From the NCBI RefSeq assembly GCF_003933965.1, contig NZ_RSAJ01000001.1, positions 1 to 60,896 of the forward strand: 60,896 nucleotides of DNA, read 5' to 3'. Shown piece after piece: positions 44,821-53,361 of the stretch. The notes beneath the pieces are model-generated. The model made no database searches. It was given only the letters and a program-made list of their open reading frames with translations, and had not been told where the DNA came from. Within the stretch, counting starts at the first letter, position 1; the number at the start of each line of letters is the position of its first letter. The stretch is from Streptomyces sp. RP5T (lineage in GTDB: Bacteria > Actinomycetota > Actinomycetes > Streptomycetales > Streptomycetaceae). Position numbers and translations under genes: made by a program.

Positions 44821-45987
44821 ATGGAGACGGAATGTAAGAGCGACGACCTTCCGGTGCGCGGCGTGACCGCCGCCCTGCCCGCGGGTACGCGTCTGCTGCA
44901 CATCGGCCCGCACAAGACCGGCACCACCGCCATCCAGGGCGCCCTGTTCGCGGCGAAGGACCTGCTGCCCGAGCACGGTGTCGTCTTCCCGGCGCACAGC
45001 AGACACCCCATGGAAGCCGTCCTGGCCGCGTGCGCGAGGCCCGCGATGATGGGTGACACCGCACCCACCGAGAAGCACTGGACCCGGCTGCTGGAGAGGG
45101 TCGGGGCCACCGGCGGGAAGACCTCGGTGATCAGCAGCGAGTTCTTCGCCGACGCCGAGGACGACGACACGATCGCGCGGATCGTCGAGCAGCTCGGCGG
45201 GCGGGAGAGGGTGCACGTGCTGGTCACGCTCCGGCCGCTGGCGCGGATCATGCCCTCGCAGTGGCAGCAGTACGTCCAGAACGGGCTGCGCATGGGCTAC
45301 GAGGACTGGCTCACCCACATGCTGCGCAAGGCGCCGTACGAGCAGCCCAACCCCAGCTTCTGGCGCCGGCACCGGCACGACCGGCTCGTGGCGCGCTGGG
45401 CGCGGGCGGTCGGTCCGCAGCGGGTCACCGTCGTCGTGGTCGACGACCGCGACCGTGGTGGTCTGCTGCGCACTTTCGAACAGCTCCTCGGGCTTCCCGA
45501 GAATCTCCTCCGGCCCGTGCCGGATGCCGCGAATCGCTCTCTCACCCTCGCCGAGACCGAAATGCTGCGGAATCTTAACAAGGAATTCCGCGGCAATGGA
45601 CTGCCCGACGAGTTGTATTCCAGGCTCGTCCGCAACGGCGCCGTCATGCATATGAAGAATGCGTGCAGCCCCTCGCCCGAGGACGTGAAGATCCTCACTC
45701 CGGAGTGGGCCGTGGAAGCCGCTGCCGGGATCGGTGCCGAGATCGTCCGGAACATCACGGACTCGGGGGTGCGGATCGTCGGTGATCCGGGTCTCCTTTC
45801 CGCCGTACCGAAGACGCCCGCGCCGGCCGGGATCCCCGCCCCGCGCATCTCCCCGGAGGTCGCGGCCCAGGCGCTGTACGGGGCGCTCGCCTCGGCGGCC
45901 AGGACGCGTACCGTGCACCAGACGCCGTCGAGGGAACTGGTGCGGGTACTTGGTCACCGGTGCCTGAAGAAGCTGCGCCGGCGTTGA
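44821..45987 (+). CDS. Sulfotransferase-like protein
   Basis: A 388-residue cytoplasmic protein. Near the N-terminus LLHIGPHKTGTTAIQGAL matches the 5'-phosphosulfate-binding loop of PAPS-dependent sulfotransferases, and VLVTLRPLARIMPSQWQQY fits the 3'-phosphate-binding region (RxxxxxxxS). Later parts are divergent, so the acceptor is unknown. Given the neighbours, a cell-wall glycopolymer is a candidate; this is inference. Composition between about 45,470 and 45,670 is visibly less G/C rich than the rest of the gene (aatcttaacaaggaattccg), hinting at recombination. Confidence 0.7.
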   Translation: METECKSDDLPVRGVTAALPAGTRLLHIGPHKTGTTAIQGALFAAKDLLPEHGVVFPAHSRHPMEAVLAACARPAMMGDTAPTEKHWTRLLERVGATGGKTSVISSEFFADAEDDDTIARIVEQLGGRERVHVLVTLRPLARIMPSQWQQYVQNGLRMGYEDWLTHMLRKAPYEQPNPSFWRRHRHDRLVARWARAVGPQRVTVVVVDDRDRGGLLRTFEQLLGLPENLLRPVPDAANRSLTLAETEMLRNLNKEFRGNGLPDELYSRLVRNGAVMHMKNACSPSPEDVKILTPEWAVEAAAGIGAEIVRNITDSGVRIVGDPGLLSAVPKTPAPAGIPAPRISPEVAAQALYGALASAARTRTVHQTPSRELVRVLGHRCLKKLRRR

Positions 45988-46131
45988 ACTCCTGTGCCGT
46001 CACCGTTACCGGCAGTGCAAGATGAATGACAGGTAGCGCGTACATATGCAGTGAACGGCGGTCACCTTGCACAGCGGTAACCGCAAGTGGGACCATTTCC
46101 CCGTTCCCTGTCGCCCCGAGGTAGGTCTTCT

Positions 46132-47631
46132 GTGTCCCAGCACATCGCCAAGCCCCGTACCACCGCAGTGATCCTGGCCGGTGGTACCGGTCAGCGCGTG
46201 GGTCTCTCGATCCCCAAGCAGCTGCTGAAGATCGCCGGCAAGGCAGTCATCGAGCACACCCTGACCACCTTCGAGAAGGCCGACTCCATCGACGACATCA
46301 TCGTCCTGATGGCGCCGGGCTACGTCCCGGACATAGAGAAGATCGTCGCCAAGGCCGGGTTCACGAAGGTCAAGAAGATCATCGAGGGTGGCTCCACCCG
46401 GAACGAGACCACCGAGCGCGCCATCGAGGCCCTCGGCGAGGGCCTGGCCGAGGGCGAGGACCTCAACGTCCTGTTCCACGACGCCGTGCGCCCGCTGCTC
46501 TCGCGGCGCGTCATCGACGACTGCGTGGCCGCCCTGGAGCGCTACCAGGCCGTCGACGTGGCCATCCCGTCCGCGGACACCATCATCGTCACGCGCAAGC
46601 ACGGAGACGACGGCGAGTTCATCACCGAGATCCCGGACCGCTCCCGGCTGCGCCGCGGCCAGACCCCGCAGGCCTTCAAGCTGTCCACCATCAAGCGCGC
46701 CTACGAGGTCGCCGCCGGTGACCCCAACTTCCAGGCCACGGACGACTGTTCGGTCGTGCTCAAGTACCTGCCGGACGTGCCGATCCACGTCGTCGCGGGT
46801 GACGAGTACAACATGAAGGTCACCCAGCCCGTCGACGTCTTCATCGCCGACAAGCTCTTCCAGCTCGCCTCCACCGCCGCTCCCGAGCAGGTCGGCGACG
46901 AGGCCTACCGCGAGCTGCTCACCGGCAAGACCATCGTGGTCTTCGGCGGCTCCTACGGCATCGGCAAGGACATCGGCGAACTCGCCGAGTCCTACGGCGC
47001 CAAGGTGTACGCGCTCGGCCGCTCCACCACCGGCACCCACGTGGAGAACCCGGAGGAGGTCGACGACGCGCTGTCCAAGGCGTACGCCGAGACCGGGCGC
47101 ATCGACTACGTCGTCAACACCGCGGGCGTGCTGCGCATCGGCAAGCTGGCCGAGACCGACAACGCCACCATCGAGGAGGCGCTGAAGGTCAACTACCTGG
47201 CCCCGGTGCAGATCGCGCGGTCGAGCTACAAGTACCTGGCGGAGACCAAGGGCCAGCTGCTGCTGTACACCTCCAGCAGCTACACCCGCGGCCGCGCCGA
47301 GTACAGCCTGTACTCCTCGACCAAGGCGGCGATGGTCAACCTCACGCAGGCCCTGTCCGACGAATGGGCGGGTGACGGCGTCCGGGTGAACTGCATCAAC
47401 CCCGAGCGCACCGCCACTCCCATGCGGACCAAGGCCTTCGGCCAGGAGCCCGCGGGCAGCCTGCTGTCCTCCGAGGCGGTGGCCCGCACCTCGCTCGACG
47501 TGCTGCTCTCCGAGCTGACCGGCCATGTCATCGACGTCCGCCAGCAGGACCCGACGGCCTCCGCGGGCCAGGCCTCCGGCTTCGAGCAGGCCCTCGCCAG
47601 TGTGCTGGACCGTCAGGACGGCGTGGCATAA
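46132..47631 (+). CDS. Fused cytidylyltransferase / SDR reductase (CDP-ribitol synthase type)
   Basis: A 499-residue fusion. Residues ~10-245 are an IspD/TarI-type cytidylyltransferase with VILAGGTGQRVGLSIPKQLL, FHDAVRPLLSRR and RGQTPQAFKL. Residues ~260-490 are a short-chain dehydrogenase with FGGSYGIGKDIGELAESYG, VVNTAGVL and the catalytic YSSTKAA. This architecture matches enzymes such as Haemophilus Bcs1, which reduce ribulose 5-phosphate and form CDP-ribitol. The product would feed a ribitol-phosphate wall polymer made by the neighbouring transferases. GTG 46132 has GAGGTAGG upstream; the longer frame from 46087 lacks similarity. Separate ispD functions are expected elsewhere in the genome. 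Confidence 0.88.
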   Translation: MSQHIAKPRTTAVILAGGTGQRVGLSIPKQLLKIAGKAVIEHTLTTFEKADSIDDIIVLMAPGYVPDIEKIVAKAGFTKVKKIIEGGSTRNETTERAIEALGEGLAEGEDLNVLFHDAVRPLLSRRVIDDCVAALERYQAVDVAIPSADTIIVTRKHGDDGEFITEIPDRSRLRRGQTPQAFKLSTIKRAYEVAAGDPNFQATDDCSVVLKYLPDVPIHVVAGDEYNMKVTQPVDVFIADKLFQLASTAAPEQVGDEAYRELLTGKTIVVFGGSYGIGKDIGELAESYGAKVYALGRSTTGTHVENPEEVDDALSKAYAETGRIDYVVNTAGVLRIGKLAETDNATIEEALKVNYLAPVQIARSSYKYLAETKGQLLLYTSSSYTRGRAEYSLYSSTKAAMVNLTQALSDEWAGDGVRVNCINPERTATPMRTKAFGQEPAGSLLSSEAVARTSLDVLLSELTGHVIDVRQQDPTASAGQASGFEQALASVLDRQDGVA

Positions 47632-47658
47632 TCAGGGACAATTAGTTTTCGGTAAATT

Positions 47659-47703
47659 CAGGCCTCTGTGGCTGCCCGTTCCTGGCGCATTCACAGGGGC
47701 CTG
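47659..47703 (+). terminator. Hairpin between CDP-ribitol synthase and polymerase genes
   Basis: CAGGCCTCTGTG (47659-47670) pairs with CACAGGGGCCTG (47692-47703) with one mismatch, leaving a 21-base loop. It may terminate or attenuate transcription into the next gene. Confidence 0.55.
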
Positions 47704-47781
47704 AAGCCGTAAGCAAGGTTCTGCAGCCCCAAGCACCGTTAATTCGTAAACAACCGGCATCCCTCCCAGAGCAGGTTTTCA

Positions 47782-49857
47782 GTGATAAGCACCGCTATTC
47801 GCGTCGCCCGGGTGGGCAGCGCGGCCGAACTGGCCGCGGCGGTCCTCATGCTGGCGGGCTACCCCGCCATAATGGTGGCCGCGCTCGTCCCGAGCGTCCC
47901 CGCCTTCGCGGCCGCGACCGCCGTCACGTACCTTGCGGACCACTATCTGCACCGCCAGGGCAGTTATCTGATCAACCGCCTCAGCAAGGTGCGCGCCGGT
48001 CTGTCGATCCGCTTCCTGATCAGACAGCTCCTGCTGATCCTGCTGCTGGCCCGGCTCGACCTCTCCAACAACCTGATCTTCTACGGGGCCACCGCCTGCT
48101 TCATCGCGTTCTACGGCCTCCAGGCCCCGCACGGCGCGCTGGTCACCCTGATCCGCAACCGCCGCCGGCTCCCGGTCGCCACCCGCAACGTCGACCTGGC
48201 CTCCCGGGTCCGCATCCCGGACGCCCCGCCGATGGGCCTGCTGAACCGGTCGGCCGAGAAGATGCTCCACCTCGACCTCGCGGCCGTGGTCGGCATACTC
48301 GTCGCCGCCGCCCTGGACTCCGCGCTGCCGGGCTTCATCGGCATCGGCGTGACGATAGTCCTGGGCTCCCTGTACGTCCTCGCGCTGATGCCGTACGTGC
48401 GCGGCAAGAAGGTCCCGCCGAGCGCGGACAAGGTCCTCGCCAAGGTCGACGACTGGCTGCGCGACTACCAGCCGGAGACGGTGCTCTACTTCTCCGGCTC
48501 CAAGGACTCCGCCTACCAGGTCAACATGTGGCTGGAGACCATGGAGCAGCTGGAGTCCCGGCCGCTGATCATCCTGCGTGAGCGGGTCATCCTGCAGAAC
48601 CTCGCGCCCACCACGGTCCCCGTCATCTGCGTGCCTGGAGGGGTGCACCTGATGAACATGGACCTGTCCTCGGTGCGGGTCGCGCTGTACGCGGCGAACG
48701 TCGGCAAGAACATCCACCTGCTGCGCGTGCCCACCATGAAGCACGTCTTCATCGGCCACGGCGACAGCGACAAGCTGGCGAGCGTCAACCCGTTCAGCAA
48801 GGCGTACGACGAGGTGTGGGTGGCCGGCCGGGCCGGCCGCGACCGCTACGCCATCGCCGACGTCGGTGTCCGCGACGAGGACATCGTCGAGGTGGGCCGC
48901 CCGCAGCTGGCCCCGATCCAGAACGGGCAGGGCGTACCCGAGGGCCCCCGCGGCGGAGCCGCTGACGGATACTGCCCGACCGTGCTCTACGCCCCCACCT
49001 GGGAGGGCTGGGACGGCAACCCGGGCAACACCTCGCTGATGCTGGCCGGCGAGAACATCGTGAAGAAGCTGCTGAAGGCCGACCCGCCGGTCCGTGTCCT
49101 CTACAAGCCGCACCCCTTCACCGGCACGGTCCTGCCCAAGGCGGGTGCCGCGCACCAGAAGGTCACCGCGCTGATCGAGAAGGCCACCGCCGAGCGCGCC
49201 ACGGACCCCCGCTTCAAGGCCGACGCGAGCGCGTCGGCCGCCGCCAAGGCCGAGCTCGCCCGCATCGAGGCGCGGCTCGCCACCCTGGCCGGCAGCGGAG
49301 CCGAGAAGGGCGACGAGGCCGAGGCCACCCGTGACGGCGTGGTCGACGTGGCCAAGTACGAGGAGATCGCCCGGCTGCGCGGCGAGTGGAACGACGCCTA
49401 CTGGCGCTCCTTCCCCGTGTGGGAGCACCGGGTGATCACCGGCGCCGAACCGCGGCTGTACGACTGCTTCAACGTCTCCGACGCGATGGTCTCCGACATC
49501 TCCAGCGTGGTCTCCGACTTCATCGCGAGCGGCAAGCCGTACGCGGTCACCGACTCCGCCGAGCTCGGCGCGGAGGAGTTCAAGCGGCAGAACACCGCGG
49601 TGCGGGCCGCCACGATCCTGTCCAACAGGGCCACCGAGCTGGGCGAGCTGCTCGACGCGGTCCGTGACCCGGCCACCGACCCGATGGCCGAGGACCGGGT
49701 GGAGCTCAAGCAGTACCTGCTCGGGCCGGACGAGCCCACCTCCATCGAGCAGTTCAACACCGCGGTGGCGAACCTCGCGATCAAGGCCGAGGCGCGCAAC
49801 GTCGGCCAGGAGTCACGGGCGGCGGCCTCCGCGGCGGAGGCCACGACCAAGGCCTGA
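47782..49857 (+). CDS. CDP-glycerol glycerophosphotransferase-like protein A
   Basis: A 691-residue membrane-associated polyol-phosphate transferase of the TagF/TarL type. About five N-terminal hydrophobic helices (to residue ~210) precede a GT-B domain with YFSGSKDSAYQVNMWLETME, HVFIGHGDSDKLASVNPFSK, YAPTWEGWDGNPGNTS and the nucleotide-binding YDCFNVSDAMVSDISSVVSD. Family members polymerise glycerol- or ribitol-phosphate from CDP-polyols. Following a CDP-ribitol synthase it probably uses CDP-ribitol. Two paralogues lie downstream on the other strand. An in-frame Streptomyces-type repeat is embedded at about 48,940-48,972. Start GTG 47782. Confidence 0.9.
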   Translation: MISTAIRVARVGSAAELAAAVLMLAGYPAIMVAALVPSVPAFAAATAVTYLADHYLHRQGSYLINRLSKVRAGLSIRFLIRQLLLILLLARLDLSNNLIFYGATACFIAFYGLQAPHGALVTLIRNRRRLPVATRNVDLASRVRIPDAPPMGLLNRSAEKMLHLDLAAVVGILVAAALDSALPGFIGIGVTIVLGSLYVLALMPYVRGKKVPPSADKVLAKVDDWLRDYQPETVLYFSGSKDSAYQVNMWLETMEQLESRPLIILRERVILQNLAPTTVPVICVPGGVHLMNMDLSSVRVALYAANVGKNIHLLRVPTMKHVFIGHGDSDKLASVNPFSKAYDEVWVAGRAGRDRYAIADVGVRDEDIVEVGRPQLAPIQNGQGVPEGPRGGAADGYCPTVLYAPTWEGWDGNPGNTSLMLAGENIVKKLLKADPPVRVLYKPHPFTGTVLPKAGAAHQKVTALIEKATAERATDPRFKADASASAAAKAELARIEARLATLAGSGAEKGDEAEATRDGVVDVAKYEEIARLRGEWNDAYWRSFPVWEHRVITGAEPRLYDCFNVSDAMVSDISSVVSDFIASGKPYAVTDSAELGAEEFKRQNTAVRAATILSNRATELGELLDAVRDPATDPMAEDRVELKQYLLGPDEPTSIEQFNTAVANLAIKAEARNVGQESRAAASAAEATTKA
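48940..48972 (+). repeat. Streptomyces-type palindrome inside a coding sequence
   Basis: gagggcccccgcggcggagc and the following cgctgacggata resemble a dispersed GC-rich element normally seen between Streptomyces genes. Here it is in frame and encodes EGPRGGAADGY, a linker absent from the two paralogues at this position. Confidence 0.45.
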
Positions 49858-49871
49858 CCTCCCCTTCGTAA

Positions 49872-49918
49872 AGAAAGGGCCCGGTTTCGGGGGTGATCCC
49901 GAAAGCCGGGCCCTTTCT
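49872..49918. terminator. Strong terminator after polymerase A
   Basis: A long stem of about 20 bp (AGAAAGGGCCCGG...TTTCGGG pairing with CCCGAAA...CCGGGCCCTTTCT) begins 15 bases after the stop and ends in a T-containing tract. It is the strongest terminator in the window. Confidence 0.85.
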
Positions 49919-50016
49919 GCGTATGTCCCAGTGCCGGAACCAACCCGTTCCCCCGGCCGCCGTCCAGGGATCGCCCCTGAGCGGGTCCGGGGAAACAGAC
50001 CGTTACTGGGGGAGAA

Positions 50017-51210
50017 GTGACCCTTGCGCAGCCTGATGTGACCGTGGTCATCGGGGCCTACGAGGCGATGCCGTATCTGGTGGCCTGTCTGGCCTCCGTC
50101 GAGGCCCAGACGATCGGGCCCGCGCGCATCGAGGTCATCGCCGTCGACGACGGCTCGGCCGACGGCACCGGGGAGTACCTGGAGGAGTTCGCCGCGCGCA
50201 CCCGCCTCGACGTGACGGTGATCCGCCAGGACAACTCCGGCGGCCCCGGCGGCCCGCGCAACGTCGGTCTGGGCAAGGCGAGGGGGCGGTACGTCTTCTT
50301 CCTCGACGCCGACGACCGGCTCGGCCCCGAGGCCCTTGCGCGGATGGTCGCGATGGCCGACCGCAACGGCACGGACGTGGTCCTCGGCCGGGTCGAGGGC
50401 GTCAACCGCAAGCCCCCGACGTCGATGTGGGGGCAGACCCTGGAGCGCACCGACGTCTTCTCCTCCACCATCAAGTTCACGCTCAGCGCGCAGAAGCTGT
50501 TCCGCCGCACGTTCCTCGAACGGCACGGCATCCGCTTCGACGAGTCCCTGTGGACCGGCGAGGACGCGCTGTTCACGATGGAGGCCTATCTGCGGGCCGA
50601 CGGCGTCTCCGTGATCGCCGACCACACCTGCTACTACCTGGTGGGCCGCGAGGACGGCAAGCACGTCACGAAGACCGGCGGCCACACCCCGCGCTTCGAC
50701 TCCGCGCGCGCCCTGATGAACCTGATCGCCGACATGGTCCCGCCGGGCGCGCGGCGCGACGCGCTCATGGTCCGCCCCTTCCTCGTCACCCTGCTCCCGC
50801 AGTTCGGCCCGACGTTCCTGACGGACACCGAGGCGCTCCGCCGGGAGAAGCTGGAGCTGGCGAGGCCGCTGATGGACGCCCACTGGACCGGTGAGGTGGC
50901 CCACCGCCTCCGCGTCCACGAGCGGCTGCGGCTCCAGCTGGTGGCGATGGGCCGTCCCGATCTCCTGGTGGAGGTCCTGGAGTTCATGAGGACGAAGGAC
51001 ACCCCTCGGGCGGTGCTGGAGAAGGGCGGCCGCCGGGTGTACTTCGCCTACCCGTTCTTCCGCGACCGGTCGGCCGGCCTGCCCGACTCCCTCTACCTGG
51101 CCGAGCCGCGCGAGGCCCGGCACGTCGCGGGCTACCGGGAGGTCGGCGTCGACCAGTTGCTGCGGCGGGCGGTCCGCAAAGCGCGCAGGGTGCTCACCCC
51201 GGCAGCGTGA
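50017..51210 (+). CDS. GT2 glycosyltransferase
   Basis: A 397-residue family 2 glycosyltransferase with DVTVVIGAYEAMPYLVACLA, VIAVDDGSADGTGEYL, RNVGLGKARGRYVFFLDADD and the acceptor-region TGEDALFTMEAYLRADG. It resembles the N-terminal half of the 36389 gene product but lacks the long C-terminal region; a basic tail ends it. The start GTG 50017 has GGGGGAGAA upstream. It is convergent with, and overlaps by 17 bases, the next gene. It probably decorates or initiates the wall polymer made nearby (inference). Confidence 0.88.
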   Translation: MTLAQPDVTVVIGAYEAMPYLVACLASVEAQTIGPARIEVIAVDDGSADGTGEYLEEFAARTRLDVTVIRQDNSGGPGGPRNVGLGKARGRYVFFLDADDRLGPEALARMVAMADRNGTDVVLGRVEGVNRKPPTSMWGQTLERTDVFSSTIKFTLSAQKLFRRTFLERHGIRFDESLWTGEDALFTMEAYLRADGVSVIADHTCYYLVGREDGKHVTKTGGHTPRFDSARALMNLIADMVPPGARRDALMVRPFLVTLLPQFGPTFLTDTEALRREKLELARPLMDAHWTGEVAHRLRVHERLRLQLVAMGRPDLLVEVLEFMRTKDTPRAVLEKGGRRVYFAYPFFRDRSAGLPDSLYLAEPREARHVAGYREVGVDQLLRRAVRKARRVLTPAA

Positions 51211-53251
51211 GCGTCCCGGAGGCGCACACGGTCTCCTCCTGCCGCTGTCCCGGCAGCCGCCGCTCGCGGGCCGCCGCGCACAACGCCTGAACGGCCCTGT
51301 CGAACCGTTCCTGCGCGGTCGGTTCGTCCGGCCCCAGCAGCCGCCGCTTCAGCTCGGCGCGGGCGCCCACGCGTTCGTCCCGCTCCGGATGCCGCACCGC
51401 GTCCAGCAGGGCGGGCACCCCCACCGCGTCCGGCGTCAGCACGGTCGCCGCCCCCGCCGTGGGAAACGCCGCACGGAACGCGGCCTCGCTCAGACCGCTG
51501 GTGTTCGCCACCGCGTACGGCTTCCCGCTCGCCAGGAAGTCGCTGACCACGCTGGACACATCGCTGATCAGCAGGTCGGCCCGGTTGAAGCAGGAGTACA
51601 GCGTGGGCCGGGCGTCGGTGACGACCCGGTGCTCCCCCTCCGGCAGCGAGGCCCAGTACGCCCGCTCCCAGGCGGCCGTCGCCCGGGCCACCGCCTCGGC
51701 GCGGCCCGGCTCCGGCGTGGACTGCAGCAGCATCCGCTCGACCGAGTCGGCCGCGGTCCGGAAGGAGGCGGTGGTGAGCCGGTCCAACTCCCGGGTCCTG
51801 CTCGACAGTTCCCCGTTATCTGAGGGCCGCTCACCGGTCCGCTGCCGGTTCGCCGCCCGTACCAGCTCACGGATCCTGCGGTCCGCCGCGCCCGCCCGCG
51901 GGTCCACCGACCCGGTCAGCGGATGCGGCTTGTACAGCAGCCGCACCCCCGGATCCGCCAGCAGCGCCCGCACGATGTTCTCCCCGGCCTCGATCACCGA
52001 GGTGTTGCCCGGGTTGCCGTCCCAGCCCTCCCAGGTGGGGGCGTACAGCACGGTCGTGTACGTCCCGGCCGGCGGCCCCTCGTACGGCCGGACGGCGTCC
52101 AGCTGCGGGCGGCCGATCTCCACGACGTCCTTGTCCTCGACGCCGACCTGGGCCGCCGCGTACCGCTCGCGGGCCGCGGGACCGGCCACCCACACCTCGT
52201 CGTAGGCCTTCGCGTACGGGTTGCACGAGGACAGCTTGTCGCTCTCGCCGTGGTTGACGAAGGTGTGCTTGATCGTCGGGATGCGCAGGACCTGGGAGGT
52301 CTTGCCGGAGTTCGAGGGGTGGATGAGGACCTGGAGGGTGGAGTGCTCCAGGCGCAGCAGCGTGGACACCTTCGGCAGGCAGACGATCGGCACGTCGGTG
52401 GCGGCGATCCTCTGCATCATGAACCGCTCGCGCAGGATGATGACCGGCTTCCCGCCGAGCTTCGCGAGCGGCTCCAGCCACATGTCGGCCTGGTAGGCGG
52501 AGGAGGCCCCGCCGGAGAAGTACAGGCCGACGGTGGGCCGGTACTCGGCGAGCCAGGCGTCGAACCAGTCCAGCACCTCCTGCTCGCCCGCCGGACGCCG
52601 GCTCGGCAGCAGTCGTACGAGAAGGCCGGCGAGGCCCACGAGGGCGAGCCCGAGGGACACCGCGATACCGAGGGCCGCGTACCGGGGTTCACCGGTGACC
52701 GCCGTGACCAGCAGGCCCGTCGTGGCGGGCAGGCCGTGCACCAGCAGGCGCGGGCCGGGGCGGCGCAGCAGGGCGGGCGGGGCCGGGGTCAGACGGAGCG
52801 CGGAGGCGTCGACGTTGCGGGTGAGCACCGGGAGGGTGCGGGTGCGGCGGACCAGGACGGAGGCCGCCTGGATCGCGCAGTGCAGCGCGTAACAGGCGAG
52901 CAGGCCGGCCACCAGCACGGTGTACGCCGTCTCCTCGTCCTCCGGGGCCAGCCGCAGCAGCCCGAGGACCAGCAGCAGGTCGCGCAGCACGTGCCGCACG
53001 GTGATGTCCGCGTGGGACTTGGCGAACAGCGACACCATGCCGCGCTGCCAGCGGTGCAGGACGCCCTCGACGGCCAGGGAGGCGGCCGTCGCGGCGAGCA
53101 GCAACGGGACGTGCGGACGCAGGGCCGCGGCGGCCTGGGCGACGACGGCGGCTGCCAGGACGGCGGCGACGAGCACTCTCGTCACGGTCTGCCGGCCCGG
53201 CAGCCGCAGCGCGGACCGGAGGTGGGGGAGGCGTTTTCGCACGGGGGACAC
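51194..53251 (-). CDS. CDP-glycerol glycerophosphotransferase-like protein B
   Basis: A 685-residue paralogue of the 47782 gene product, on the opposite strand. It has N-terminal membrane helices (about 25-200) followed by YFSGGASSAYQADMWLEPLA, HTFVNHGESDKLSSCNPYAK, YAPTWEGWDGNPGNTS and LYSCFNRADLLISDVSSVVS. All TagF-type signature segments are present. Its 3' end overlaps the convergent glycosyltransferase gene. Together with C it may form a two-gene operon (110-bp gap). Three such enzymes suggest primer, polymerase or alternating-unit roles. Confidence 0.9.
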   Translation of the reverse strand: MSPVRKRLPHLRSALRLPGRQTVTRVLVAAVLAAAVVAQAAAALRPHVPLLLAATAASLAVEGVLHRWQRGMVSLFAKSHADITVRHVLRDLLLVLGLLRLAPEDEETAYTVLVAGLLACYALHCAIQAASVLVRRTRTLPVLTRNVDASALRLTPAPPALLRRPGPRLLVHGLPATTGLLVTAVTGEPRYAALGIAVSLGLALVGLAGLLVRLLPSRRPAGEQEVLDWFDAWLAEYRPTVGLYFSGGASSAYQADMWLEPLAKLGGKPVIILRERFMMQRIAATDVPIVCLPKVSTLLRLEHSTLQVLIHPSNSGKTSQVLRIPTIKHTFVNHGESDKLSSCNPYAKAYDEVWVAGPAARERYAAAQVGVEDKDVVEIGRPQLDAVRPYEGPPAGTYTTVLYAPTWEGWDGNPGNTSVIEAGENIVRALLADPGVRLLYKPHPLTGSVDPRAGAADRRIRELVRAANRQRTGERPSDNGELSSRTRELDRLTTASFRTAADSVERMLLQSTPEPGRAEAVARATAAWERAYWASLPEGEHRVVTDARPTLYSCFNRADLLISDVSSVVSDFLASGKPYAVANTSGLSEAAFRAAFPTAGAATVLTPDAVGVPALLDAVRHPERDERVGARAELKRRLLGPDEPTAQERFDRAVQALCAAARERRLPGQRQEETVCASGTLTLPG

Positions 53252-53361
53252 TCCAGGGTCGTCGCGAGACGGACGCCTTGGTTAACGCGGGGTGGCCTGC
53301 GGACGACACGCGCGTGTCCTCCGCCCTCCGTGCCCGGAAGGTGCTAATGCGCGGGGTGCGG

